DNA of 48,165 nt from Chromera velia (taxonomy: Eukaryota; Sar; Chromeraceae). How positions within the stretch are numbered: the stretch's first letter is position 1; every line of letters begins with the position of its first letter. The notes below the pieces were generated by a model. The model saw only the letters and a list, made by a program, of their open reading frames with translations, ran no database searches and was not told where the DNA came from. The stretch spans positions 1,429-49,593 of the forward strand of contig JAHBMJ010000374.1 in NCBI GenBank assembly GCA_018398765.1, in the 5' to 3' direction. A program made the translations under genes and the position numbers. Shown one piece after another: positions 12,092 through 24,813 of this stretch.

Positions 12092-12313
12092 TGTGCATAC
12101 ACTCACGTCTACCTTTACCTTTCTGTATATGCGTCTGCGCGTGTGTTAATTGACGGCCGTCCGTTTCTCTCTGTCTCTCTGTATGTCTGCCTCTCTGCCT
12201 ATCTGCCTGTCTGACTGTCTGCGTGTCTGCCTGTCTGCCCGTCTGCGTTTCTGCCTGTCTGCGCGTCTCCCTGTCTGCCTGCCTGGCTGCCTGCCTGCCC
12301 GCCTGTCTGCCTG

Positions 12314-12344
<31 letters not shown>

Positions 12345-12347
12345 ACT

Positions 12348-12405
<58 letters not shown>

Positions 12406-12766
12406 TAGACAGAGAAGGAGACTGCACGGCAGGCTGTACACGTGCACATCTTTGTCCACCCATTTTCTCTTTATGCACAAACAATGCAGGCAAATCATGG
12501 CTGCAGAAGTCAGACAAATTTTGCGGAAAAGGAGGCGGGAACTTTGAGTGCGTGTTCCAACCGCTCTCAAACTGCACACTCGCACGTGAGCAGCTCACCT
12601 CGATCTTTCTGCGTGTTTACTCCGTTGGTTGGATTCTCCCCCATCTTCATCTTGCGACTGTGCTATCGTTGCAAGCGAGCGTGAAGAAGAAAACACAAAG
12701 GCATATGCTGTTCCTTTCTCTTTCTCCCTCTCTCTCTGACACACGCTCACACAAACACACGGACGT

Positions 12767-12801
<35 letters not shown>

Positions 12802-12802
12802 G

Positions 12803-12835
<33 letters not shown>

Positions 12836-13221
12836 CGCACAGACACACGGACATGAATATGAATGAACTAAAAGGGACAGTGCACGCAAAGCCTCATCGG
12901 CCAGTGTATCATCATGCCATGCAGCGCAAAACAAATGGTTTCTTTTTGCCCCTTCCTTCAGTCCCTCTAGTGTCTTTCTTCCCTTTTTGTTCTTCTGTTG
13001 GGGAAAGTCGCAGACGGTGTTTGTTTGGGTGGTCTCTACGGTTTGAATAACTTCCCTATTCGCCCTTGCGTTCTCTTTCACATTGAGTGACTCTTGTTTG
13101 GCCCTCCCCCCGTAATTTCTCCTCTGTCTCCTCCGAGCCCTGTCATGCAGAAGCCAAGAGGCAAGGGGGGCGGCCCGCGGCCTTTCCCTTGAACGTCAGT
13201 TTCACGTTCGGTCCCGGCCCT

Positions 13222-13270
<49 letters not shown>

Positions 13271-14154
13271 GGCGCAGGCGCGTCTGTCTGTAAATGTTTG
13301 TCTGTACGGGGAGACATTTGTGTTATTGCTCTCTTTCTAGCGCAGAACGTCGTGATAAATCGCTGCTTCTTTTTTCCACTGCCTCCGCGTGCCAATTTTC
13401 ATCCTCGCCTCTTCCTTCTCTTTGTCCAACGCCCCAGGCAACTCGATTCGCTCATTCATTCATTCACTCATTCAGTCATTCCTTTCGTTTTTCCTGGGCG
13501 GATGGAGGTCCAGGCATGGCAGGCATGATGCATGTACGTGCATGAGTGGGCGTGTGCAGGGGAAAGGCAGGCAGTTGTGTGCAGGGGGCAGAATGATCGT
13601 CTCTCATTCGTTGGATTCAGTGCAGCGAGTCATCGGCACTGCGGAAGTGTGTACATGCATTTACTTGTGGACATACATACACATACACACAGACACGCTT
13701 TTCTACAAGTATGCAGAGTTGTGCCTTTGAAAATGTGCATGTTTACTTCTTGATGTTGGTCTTTTGATTGATTGACTACCTCCCTGTCCTGCGTGCCTGC
13801 ATGCAGAACAACCTGAACCCAGCAAGTCTGATGCCCAAGCAGTGGTACGACCGCCTCAGAAAAGAGAGGCCGTGGATGACGGAGGAAGAGATGAAGTCAG
13901 TCAGTCAGTCAGGCAGCCAGTCAGTAAATCTTTCTTTTTCTGCATGCTCATTTCTGTCCTGACTTGTCCTTTCTATGGCTGTTTTTGCATAATTGTGCCT
14001 CTTTTCTTTTCATCGGTGCAATTTTTTGAAGAAAGCGAAGCTCGTCTTCACTGATTTGTACCGTCAGCTATCCGGATTTTTTTCGGCGATGTTTTTTTAT
14101 CTTCTCTGGCGTGCGTGCGTGTGTGCGTGTGTGCGTGTGTGCGTGCGTGCGTGC

Positions 14155-14191
<37 letters not shown>

Positions 14192-14781
14192 GTGTCTCTG
14201 TGTGTGTGTGTGTGTGTGTGTGCAATGGCATCATCCTCGCCAATGCATGTGCATGCAGGTATTGGTACCGTGGCCAATCGGTTGCGTATATAATGAGATT
14301 GAACTCGAAGGCCCGGGAGAAAATTCGCGAATTGCGAATGGGTGAGGAGACCCATCTTCAAAAACTGATACCCTACAGGGGGGCGATACCGACGATTGAA
14401 GCCATGGAGAGGGGAGATGCCGTGTTAGAGAAGGCCCCCCCAAGCGCTTATTTCCCTCTTCCCAGGGGAACTGTAGGGGCGCATATTCGAAGAGGGGACA
14501 AGAGAAGAGAGATGACGCTGCCTCCAGTCAAATCGTTTGCTTCGTTAGCAGAGAAAATCTACAAGAGACAGGTTCCATTTGCACGGAGAACATTTTTCAT
14601 GTCATACGATGACGGGGCAGCCATGGGAGATATTCTGGCGGAAAAAAAGTCAGCTGCCTGCCTGGGGTCTGTCTGCATCCTGGGGTCGGACCTCACCTCT
14701 GCCGTCCTGTGATTCTCTGTCTTTTCCTTCCTTTGCTGCCTGCCTTTTTCTTTTCTTCACTTACTCTCCCTGCCTCTTTTT

Positions 14782-14848
<67 letters not shown>

Positions 14849-16027
14849 GTTTGTGTCCATCGTTGTGCGCCTCCGGGTGTCGAGGTTTTGAAAGAATTTG
14901 TATACGATTCTCCGTTGCGATCTGGTTGGATCAGTCCGAGGTCAATTAATCTGGCCGCAACTGACTGTTGAAAGGGCATGGAATAAAAAAAGTTATTTGT
15001 TTGGGACTCAGAGATAACAGATGGAGAGTGAGCAAAGTACATGCGTGGTTTTGGCAATGTGCCAGAAAAGAAGTGAAGCATATCCACCCACCTGTCATTT
15101 CCATACGTTCATTTCATTTCAATCATTCTGGAAGCACGCAGATCCGGGGCTTTCAGTTCTTGGGAAATCGTCTTCTCGGACATTCCACGAGAGTACAATT
15201 GGACATGTCAGTCCCCTCCCCTCCCCTCCCCTAGCTGCGCCTCTCGCTGTCTGTCTGTCTCGCTGTCTCCCTGTCGGTCGGTCGGTCGGCTGTTGCAAAG
15301 AGACATCTCTTGCGACATTGGAAGTACTAGGGTACAAAGAGAGACAGACACATTGATACACACATAGATAGTTTAGACAGACGAATAGACAAATTAGGAG
15401 AGGGACCGTGAGGCTTCCTCTCTTCTCTGTTTCATTCTCTTGACTCAACAAACAGAGGGATTGATGAGTCGGCTGATACGAACATGGATTGTCTACGCCA
15501 GCAGGAAACATGTAAAGGAGACAAGCACCCAAGTAGCCAGTCACACGCGCACGTACCTGCGTACACCGATACACGGACACAGATGCACACAGGTCGACGG
15601 GGAGAAACGGATCGGCCAACAGAATGATGTGACAGGTCCTCCCTCCCCTTCTCCCCCCGCTCCTCTCTCTCCTGCCCCACCTTTCCCTCTTTCCCCCTCT
15701 CTGTCCTTCCCATTCTCTTCCTCGTGCACTTCCTCGATCCCCACCCGCATCCCTAACCCCCTATCCCCCACTCTGCGTGTGCGTGCAGCAATAGGGCAGT
15801 CAACGCGCAAAAATTTCTCCCTTCAGGTGAAGGAGAGTGAGGAACTTGCTGAAGTGACGCTTCGTCATTTGCTTCAGCTGATGATGCAGCTGGAGGCGGA
15901 TGCATGGATTGGCACGCGGCAGAGCAACTGGAATAGACTCATTGACGAGCTGAGGTGTATTTGGGTGCCTAAATGTCCTTTCACATATGTAGATGCAAAT
16001 GACTATGACAAATATGAATGGCGATGA
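10142..16027 (+). CDS. Type II membrane glycosyltransferase, GT23/FUT8-like (putative fucosyltransferase, 9 exons)
   Basis: Exons 10142-10936, 11914-12034, 12490-12585, 13151-13194, 13807-13895, 14259 to about 14670, 14885-14940, 15142-15206, 15789-16027; about 630-650 residues. Residues 1-69 are a polar N-terminus, 70-91 one hydrophobic helix (VALLVFLAVIFFTFIVVVFG), and 95-240 a Ser/Pro/Thr-rich stalk, the layout of Golgi glycosyltransferases. The catalytic part has QPSPGMGSELHQLGAALG, then a Cys-containing segment (FCGKGGGNFECVF), H457-IRRGDK (the basic motif of FUT8/NodZ-type enzymes, which contact GDP-fucose), WEIVFSDIPREYNW, and near the C-terminus DAWIGTRQSNWNRLIDELR. The family is established from these motifs; donor sugar and acceptor are inference. 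All phases agree except at the exon 6/7 junction, where the canonical in-frame donors are at 14671 (GTCTGC) or 14704; a better-looking donor at 14649 is out of phase. Stop TGA at 16025-16027. Confidence 0.8.
11222..11790 (+). repeat. (TGTC)n tract with an interspersed purine-rich unit, in intron 1 of the GT23-like gene
   Basis: About 570 bases of CTGT/CTGC/CCGT units. A purine-rich insert ending GAAGAAACATATAG recurs at about 11434-11473, 11505-11534 and 11645-11686, with a shorter copy at 11818-11838; each is followed directly by TCTG units. The Cys/Leu/Ser/Val-only ORFs across it are repeat artefacts. Confidence 0.9.
11855..11910 (+). repeat. (CT)n(TG)n directly upstream of the exon 2 acceptor
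   Basis: Pyrimidine run followed by TG dinucleotides, ending in gcag at 11910-11913, so the microsatellite itself serves as the 3' splice-site tract. Confidence 0.9.
12061..12400 (+). repeat. (TG)n, (CTGY)n, (CT)n(TG)n(GA)n cluster in intron 2 of the GT23-like gene
   Basis: Consecutive simple-repeat blocks between exons 2 and 3: TG at 12061-12090, CTGT/CTGC at about 12165-12340, then CT, TG and GA runs up to about 12400. Confidence 0.9.
12725..12838 (+). repeat. (CA)n(GA)n tract in intron 3 of the GT23-like gene
   Basis: CT, then CA, then GA dinucleotide runs. This is opposite in orientation to most dinucleotide repeats of the same gene. Confidence 0.9.
13223..13270 (+). repeat. (TG)n microsatellite, intron 4 of the GT23-like gene
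   Basis: TG dinucleotide run starting about 28 bases after the exon 4 donor. Confidence 0.9.
14108..14221 (+). repeat. (TGCG)n/(TG)n tract, intron 5 of the GT23-like gene
   Basis: TGCG and TG units, ending about 37 bases before the exon 6 acceptor (gcatgcag at 14251-14258). Confidence 0.9.
14787..14847 (+). repeat. (CT)n(TG)n tract, intron 6 of the GT23-like gene
   Basis: Compound dinucleotide repeat lying about 37 bases upstream of the exon 7 acceptor; there is no AG between the repeat and that acceptor. Confidence 0.9.
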
Positions 16028-18043
16028 CAAATGAAAAAATTGTTTCTGGTGTCCATTCAGCTTTCCAGCCGTGAAAGTAGCTGTGAAACAACGTCAGAAA
16101 CTGAGAAACATCAAAATTGTTTGATATGCTAGTCGATATATGTCTATGTGTATATACATACATGCACACACATAAAACTATTACTGTAATTCGATTCGAA
16201 TTATACTTGAAGTAATTGAATTTGAATCTAGATTTGAATTAATCTAGGCTCTGCATTACATAAAAAAAAAATAAAAGATCGGGAAAACTTTTTTTTTAAT
16301 AGATTTTTTTTTTATTCATCAAGGAAGTCAACAGGCAAACAACTGTTGTTCAAGTGTTGCAGGAGTGTTGCATGGGATATTGCATGAAAGCTATGTGTTG
16401 TTTCGTTGATAAATAAAAAATTAGATAAAAAAAGAAAAAAAAGATCGGAAACTTTCCTTTTTTTTTTTTAATGGAGTGCAAAGCCTATAGGAATTAATGT
16501 AATTAAAATTCTAATTACTAGCAATTTCCCACTTATAAACTTGAAAATATATAAACGGTATGGTATAAATTCAAATCAGAAAATTAGATTTCTACTTGCA
16601 TGAAAATCTAAATTTCCATTTAATTGAAATTCAAGTTAGAGTATTGTTTAATAGGAGTATGTTTCGTTTAAAGTGAAATGATGTTTGAAGTGTTTTATTT
16701 TATAGTGAAATGGTGTACCGTGAAGCTACTGACAGTATAACTTAAAGCCTTTTCTAGGCGGTGGACCACGCTAGGAGGCAACAGTTCCCAGCAACTGGAA
16801 CTTAAATCATCTCCTTTTCTATCCTATGTAAATGCTATATACGTTTTTAAAAATGAATGGACGCTACAAGACCTTTCTTAGTACAATAATTTTTTTACAT
16901 AATAAAAATTATTTCCAATTGCCAGTGTTTCAAATTTTAATGGGGAAAATTTGATCTTAATTAGCCAATTGGGGGGTCCAATTCTCCCAATTATGTGCAA
17001 TTATGATAGGACCGCATAAATCAAACCAAAATAGTTAACTCCAAAGTCCTAGTCCTACTCCAAAGTCAATTCATGAATTAAAACTAAAATTAATAACAGA
17101 AATCATATACTTTTTGAAGCTAGAATTATAGAAGACTAGCTAGAAAACATAAAAAATTATATTTATTACAAACTGAATTAAATTGAATTGAGGCGGTTAA
17201 GGCCAGTGAGCCACCACTTAGGCTCTACCGCTCTGGCTAACTATAATCTCTATAAATATACATACGGTAGTCTGATAGTTGACTTATTCGTATACAGAGA
17301 TTCAAAAACTGAAATAAACCGTAAACAAAAAAGTTTGCGTGACGGTGCATGACGCCGCGCGTGAAAGAAATGTACATTTCGACCTAATGATTTTTGACCA
17401 TGCAGAAGCCGAGCATCGATTATGGTCCGCTTCAAGAACCGTTAATTGCCTCCCATCCATCGGATTACCCATTTTTTCCCACCCCAGAGAAGGAAGGATT
17501 ACTCGATTCGTTTGCCTTCCCCCGCGACTGATCCTCTCTTTGAAGGGTCTACCGCGAACATGCGACGGGTCATCAATCACGCACGCAGCAAACAACCTGA
17601 TTGAACACGCACGGCTCTGATGCGGACGGCCGTTGCTGGTACACGAGCAACAGGGAAAAGAAGAAATTTAAGGCTCACTGAGAGAAGAATGCCCCTGTGC
17701 TGTCTGTCTCCTCTTTCACTTGAAGGGACAGACAGCCAGACGGTTTGCGGAGAAAAAAGAACGACAGATTGATGAATGGCAAGGACAGGACAGAAGGAAG
17801 GGAACTTCCATGGCGAGAGAGTCAAAGCAATTGACCGCTTTACTCAGCATGCATGAAGAAAACTTCATCTCCATTCCATTTCAGTGCATAAAATGACGAA
17901 ATCCCCCCTCTCCCCCCCTTCACCTTCCTTATTTGGCCGCCTCTCTGCTGGCGGGACTCCTTACTGGAGTGAATCATCGCGCCCCAATTTTTCTTTCTTT
18001 CATGTATCCGCACATTCATTTATTTCTTCCTTCCTTCATTCCT
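16028..18043. other. Convergent intergenic region with an AT-rich block
   Basis: Lies between the stops of the GT23-like gene and of OGDH. About 16130-17340 is strikingly AT-rich compared with all flanking DNA and has no microsatellites of the local type. It contains two related segments (16259-16300 and 16420-16475) in which an A-run, GATCGG and a T-run follow each other, and a tRNA A-box-like stretch at 17189-17241. From about 17340 the composition returns to normal. A 93-residue open frame at 17339-17620 (+) has no recognised family. Confidence 0.5.
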
Positions 18044-18329
18044 TTATTCATTCAGGTACTTCTCTCGCCAGGAGTGCGTCGTTCTCTCCAGGTTGAACGC
18101 GTCCTCAACCAACGTGGCCAGCTCCATCTGGTGGAGCTTTCCGTCTCCTGCAGCATGAGTGATCGAATGAGTGTATCATCATCTTCATCATCCATTTGCA
18201 TAGAAAACACTCATCACTCCGTCATGTATCCATGAGTTTTTCTTTTTGTCCATTCAAAAACATGAGAGCAAGAGGCAACACTCCCTCACTGTTCGAAGGA
18301 AAACATCAGCTTTTCATGATCCAAACACA

Positions 18330-18393
<64 letters not shown>

Positions 18394-18929
18394 CTCCTAC
18401 ACCTTTTCAGCACAAAGGAGCCAACGAGCCAACAAGCTCAGCTCGCCACACAAACGAATCTGCTTTGTAGAAAAAAAAAAGCTTGACGACAGCGTTCGAG
18501 CCATGCATGCCTCCTGGCATTTCTTTCTTCGCAAAAAGGCACACAAAAGAGTGTCTGTCTGTCGTCGGAGAGAGACACAAAAAAGTCGGACTGGATTTTT
18601 GTATTTCGTCTCAAGGGACAGAGAGAGAGCTGTCAAGACGCTGAAAGACCAGACAGGAAAGGAAGGGAAAGGAAAGGGAAGGAAAGCCGGAAGGGAGACA
18701 AGCTATGTGGTGCTTTCTTTCAAAGAGGTCAACGATGATGCCACACACAAAACGGAAGGAAAAGGGAAGGAAGCTGCTGGAAGAAGGAAGAAAAGAAGCG
18801 TGGGGGAGGGAGGGAGACCGGGACGGACCAGCAGCTGGCGATGCGGCTACGTCTCTCCCTGCAATCAATCAATCAATCAAAATCAATCAAAATCAATCAA
18901 AAGCAATCAATCAATCAATCAATCGATCG

Positions 18930-18962
<33 letters not shown>

Positions 18963-21900
18963 CCAGCAATCGGCCGATCGATCGACCATCAACGTGCCCC
19001 GTGCGTGCGTCGACACCAACGAACAAACGGATCCACGGAGAGACGGGAGATCAGCGTTTGTACAAAGATGACTATCGCTATTCAGACAAGCAAAAGAAAA
19101 CAAAACTACGACACAGAGGGAAATGGAATCTGTTTGGTCCGAAAATTGCAACCCCGGCTCTCTTGCAGGAAGAAAGGCAGGAGGAGAGAAGACCCTTGCA
19201 GACCAACAGACCACGACTGAACGCATACACGCCAAGAAGAAAAACGACAGGAGAAAAAGGGGGCCGACAAAATGACGAACCAAGTCACCAGATCAGAGGG
19301 CAAGATCTCTTCGTCTCCCTTCCATTGTTCGCTTCAAATTTCACTATTACCCAAGTGCAAAAGGCTCCAAAAAGCCCTTCACCGCTCGATCATGATCAAT
19401 AAACTCAAAGGTGTGTCTATCTGACTGCACCCACACACAAATGCATGCATGCACACTCACAAGCCGCCAGACAGACAGACCGACAGACCTGCATAAATCG
19501 GGTGTGTGATTCCATTAGGGAAGCCGAGGTGTCTCAGGGAGTTTTCGAGGCGTTTCGACGTGTACGTCCACGCTCCCATGTTCATCGGTTCCTCCTGCAT
19601 CCGTTGCATCCATTGGGTTTCATTCTCTCGTGATGCACATAGCCGTATTTCAATCTGTTAACGCTCAAAAGAGCAGCGCACTACCATCAGTTAGTAGAAG
19701 GAGGTAAGGCTGGTTGTGTGCCTGAAGGATCCCAATGCGGAAAAAGAAAGCACAACTTCATGCATGCTGAACGAGCCCCCCCCCCAAGGCTGAGTTCACT
19801 AGAAGAGAAACAGGTGAGCAAGACAAATGCGCGTTGTATGAAATGCTCTCGCGGTGTCAATCGCAGTCTCTATCCATCACTTCTCTTCACAGAGACGGGA
19901 CTGATGGAGGGAGGCAGGGAGGAATCGTCGAGTGAAATTGATCGAGGGATTGAATTCAATTTCTCGATTGCTTGAGCAAACATGCAAAAGGAAAGAACAA
20001 TGAGTGACCAAATCATTTCTTGTAGGTAACAGGGGTTTCGAGAAATTACGAAAACAAATTCGTTCAAACAACTCAGTCAGTCCGATTTGCTGCATGTGTC
20101 CACCGGTACCCTCTCTGAAGCCCTAGGACCTTGCTTCCTTTTTTGAACGTCGTCAAATCACCAACAAACAAAGAGACAAACAAACAAACAAGACAGCAAA
20201 GCGAGGACGAAGACCGACTTGTGCCCACACAAGGCTCTTCATATTCGGGTATCTCTGGAGGTCGTCAATCAGCCTCTCGTAGGGGAACGGGGAGAGCTGT
20301 TCGACCCTGCAGGCATAAATCATTTATGCCGCATGCAAGCAAGCAAAAAGGCAAACAAAAAGGAATCGGTGACCCCATGCACCCATACACGCTTTCAAAG
20401 AAGATTTCGTTTCTTTGAATAGAAGCACACGTCCCAGCCCTACTTCGGCATTTGCGCGTTCGAATGAGAGTCAATCGAAGCACCAAGGTCAAGCCTTGCA
20501 CGCACACTCAGTACACAGAAAAAAAAAAAAACAGAGAGAGGATCAGAGGACAGGAGGAGTGAAAGACAAAAAGGAAAACTACGTACCTGACAACGGCGAC
20601 ATTCTTCACTTCCTGCTTTTGTCTGAAGGCTTTCAAGTCGTAATAGACCTGCATGCATAGAGAGAGGCACAATAAGTGAATCAGGTGTTACTTGCCGCCG
20701 ACGAGGCGTCTACCAATCATTACAGAAAAGCAAAGTTGAAGGCAGAAGGAAGCGTCGTTTTATTTTTCCGACCAACCTCGTTTTCCTATTCCTTCATTTC
20801 TCTTCCACAACTTCTTCGGTCGACAATCTGAGGTCTTTGCGTCTGCACCTGTCTCTTCTCTTCTCTGCTGTCCTCTGCATACCCAAAATGGATCCATCCC
20901 TACACACACCCCTCTACATGCATACCCGCCCCCAGACCCGCTCAGTCGTACCTCTGCCAAGCTTTCCTTTCCCACACACGCTGGTTGCATTCTTCTGGAG
21001 CCAGCGAGGGAGGCACCAAAAAAAAAACAATGGGACAGACCGACCATACAGGGCCTTCCTCGCTTACTCAAGAGAGAAAGCAGGAGAGGAGGGAAGAACA
21101 AGACAAACGGGAGAGATCGAGAGAGAGAGAGAGAGAGAGAGATTCGGAGAGAGAAAAAGAAGACAACCCGACAAACCTGTCCGGAGCAGACGATGACTCT
21201 CTCGATGTTCTCAGGAGGGTCCACCTCGGCGCTTGAGTGGTTCTCAGGAATGTACCTGCATTCACTCACTCAGTCGAGTTTTCGGTCTTTCAGTAATTGA
21301 TTCTTCCCCCCATTCGCTTTCACTTCTCCCCCAAACCTCCATGACGGTCTGCCACGTTGATCCACTCCACATCACATTTAGTTGAAGACGAAAAAGAAGA
21401 AGAAGCTGGACGCCCAGGCTTCCCGGAGAGCGTCACTCTCCATTTACTTTTCCGCTTTAAGGATTGGGAAGGGAGGAGAGAAGGAAGGTTGCCACGCACG
21501 GTCTGTCTGCATGAATGATCCACCTCCCAGGGAGAAGAGAAGGGAGAGGAGAGGAAATCGTCAGAGAAGGTCCCACCAGATCAAAAGCTGCCAGAGGCGG
21601 GCTTTGCGAGCTCTTCTCTTCAGGCTGAGTGGGCAATTTAAGAACAAAACAAGGAAAGAAGGAAAAAAACAACACAACACAGCACAAAAACGAGAAAAAG
21701 CACCTCCCCCCCCGCCCAACACCACCAAGCGCCTACCGACCGACCGACCGACCGAAGGAATCTGGTTTCAGGACCCAGATCTGCGAGCTTGCTGTAGGCA
21801 GCACGGAGACGGAGGATCCTCTGAAAGCAGACACACACACGGAAGTAGACGGAGAGAGAATCACACATACGCACACACTTTCACAGACACAGACACAGAG

Positions 21901-22606
21901 TGAGACAGGACAGGTGGGAGCGAAGAGACTTCCGTCCAGCAACGTTTGAAAACAAAGAAACTCAAAAGACTCAGTTTGACGGATGCCTCCCTCCCCTCCT
22001 CCATTATCCCATGTGTGCTGCCTCCAAATTGATGCAGTCGTGTGACTGAAAGAAAAAAAAAAACGGAAAATGGGGGAAGGATATTCCCCCAAGAAGGAAA
22101 AAGAAAACGACGATCGTTTAACTTTATGCTTGCCTCCTGAAAAGTTTTTGCCTCCTTTTATTCAAGAGCAGGATTCGAACCTCACATACGCGCAAAAAAA
22201 GAAAGTCAGCGAAGGCGGCTGAAGTCTTGCCACACTTCATGGACACACGCAAGTTGGTAAAATCTAGCATCTCTGTACACCATAGCAACCCAAGCAAACC
22301 GACAAGCCGACCGACGGACCTTCGAGTTGAACATCACCAGAGGTTTTCTGAAGTCGCGATGGACTTGCCGACGGAGGCAGTGGAAGACGTTCGCAGGGGT
22401 GGAGCACATCACGACCTGTACCCAGGCCAGAGAACGAACAGACAGGGACAAGGAGCACGCATTGAGAAAAACAGACGTGAAAAAAAAGAGAGGAAACAAA
22501 AAACAATGAGGGGGGGACAAAGAAAGAAAGTCCCGAAGGAGACCCTATGCACGAGCCTTCCATCCCATCGGGAAGAGAGCCTTAGAGGAGGATTGGTGAA
22601 AGGAGG

Positions 22607-22640
<34 letters not shown>

Positions 22641-24106
22641 GACACACACCTCTACACCTCTGAGAGAAAGACAGAGAGAGAAACCCCCAAGGCGTCGGTC
22701 TGCCTCCCTTTTCTCCTCATCCTTCCTGCGCACACTCTCCCTGCCCCTCTTCTCTTCTTCGATCGAACCACTGGCTTGAATATTTCGTCTCAGCAGCCCA
22801 CCCACACTCATCTGCCTTCACCTCTCTCTGTTACCCTGGTCTCCCTCCCTCCCTTTAGCACACACGCAGACAGACCTGAACGTTGTGCTGCTGCACGACA
22901 GATTTGTGCGCGACATCCCAGTTCTCGGGGTGAATCACGTCTTCCCTGCATGCATGAAGGCAGACAAGCAGGTCGAATACCACTTTCAAATGCTTTCGGA
23001 CAGAAGTCGCGAATCGTGGTTGCGCACGCGGCTGGCCAGAGCATGACGAGGCAGAGAGACAGACTATCTGGTTTCTTTTTCTCCTTTTCTGATGGACAGA
23101 CGAACACACACGCACATACGCGCGCGCACACACACACACACACACAATCTTTCCCCACTGAGTCAAGCGAGCAGACGGCATTTCCTGTCTGTCTGTCTGT
23201 CTGTCTGTCTCTCTTTCTCTCAACCCGAGCAAATGAATGACTGAGTGCACGTATCGAACTCGATCTACATGCATGCACATACATTCTCAAAGAAAAGGAC
23301 CAAGCAACGAACCCACCTGTCGTCACACATTTGAAGGAATCTCTCCAGACGCGCAGAAGAATGCTCAGGCCCCTGCCCGTCATACCTGCACAAGAAGCAG
23401 CGAGGCATAAATTTCGGAAACATCTCCCCCTTCTCCCCCCCCCCACACGCGCACGGGTGGACAGGCGGGCGGCAGGCATTCATCAATACGGTCCCGCCCG
23501 AACAGTCTCTCCCCTCTTCTCCTCTGTGCGTCCGTCAGATGCAAAAGAGAATAGAGGGTCTTTCCCTCCCCCTCGCGTTCTTTCCACGGGCACGTCTCTC
23601 TTCGCTCCCTCTCTCTCTGACTCTCACGCTCACTCTCTGAAGGCGAAGGAGAAAGAAAAAAAGAAAAGAATTACTGCATGAAATGGAAGAGCGAGGTGAA
23701 GAAGGAACACTGGCTCACTCCTGCCCTCTGCTTGATCAGAGAAAGTCCCTTTCATCTCCATTCCCTCTTCTTTTTCTTCGTTGACCAAACACCCGACTGA
23801 CCCACCCACCCACTGACCCGTGAGGCAGCATCAGAGTTAGGCCGCACTGTCTCCCCCATTTGGTCTCTCCAGAGGAAATGAATTGATCGATGATGATCTG
23901 AGCACCGTTGGCGAAGTCTCCAAACTGCATCCATCCATCCATCCATCGATCCATCCATCCGACCTTCACTCACTCCTTTGTGTGTGTTCTACGTGGGTAC
24001 TTGCCCTATGTGGTGCACTTTGGACGGGTGCAAAAAAACCCGGAGGCACTTAGCTCTTGAGAAAAACAAGAAAAATACCTAATTTCACACACGCACGCAC
24101 ACACAT

Positions 24107-24153
<47 letters not shown>

Positions 24154-24747
24154 CAAAGGAACAAACACGCGTTTGATGTATAAATGCATGCCCTTCTCTA
24201 CATATCAAATTCTGGAATCAAGTCGCTGAATTCAATCGACTCACGGCTAGCCGTCTCTCCCTCTCTTTGTGTGTGATGGAGAAGGCGCAGGAGGGAGGAA
24301 CCCTCGAGCAGAGACGATGGGCAAGGAAAGCACTGACGTGAGAGACTTGACACTCTGATCCCTTTCTGCTCCCTTCCCTTCCCTGCCAACTCCAAAATTG
24401 AAATAAATGAAAAAAAAAGCAGACAGACAGACAGACAGACCTGTGCCTCCCAGATGACGAGACTGTCCGGGTGCTCCATTGCATACCCGACCTGCAAGCA
24501 GTTATTTTATGCACGCGTCCACGACGAAATCAGAGAGGGAGGGAGAGAATCGGAAAGCATGCACATGCATGGGACGACTGTCTGCAGACCTTCAGAGAAA
24601 GCGGAACCAAACTTTCTCTCTCTCTCTCTGCTTGCATGGTGCACACGGACTCCCCGAGGCAGCCTCCTCCTCCTCCTCGGGCCCGCCCTTGAGTGATCAT
24701 TTGTTCAATTCCTTCCGATTTTTCGACTGCTTTCCTTCGTCTTGCCA

Positions 24748-24813
<66 letters not shown>

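Noticed and set aside
17339-17620. 93-residue frame containing HDAARERNVHFDLMIFDH, faintly like the LigD phosphoesterase-type domain
   Set aside because: The similarity is limited to a few residues, the expected following motifs are absent in this frame, and no exon partner was found.
22227-23240. 337-residue + strand open frame across 22.2-23.2 kb
   Set aside because: It runs antisense through OGDH exons 31 and 32 and the repeats between them; the minus-strand exons match the family and the frame does not.
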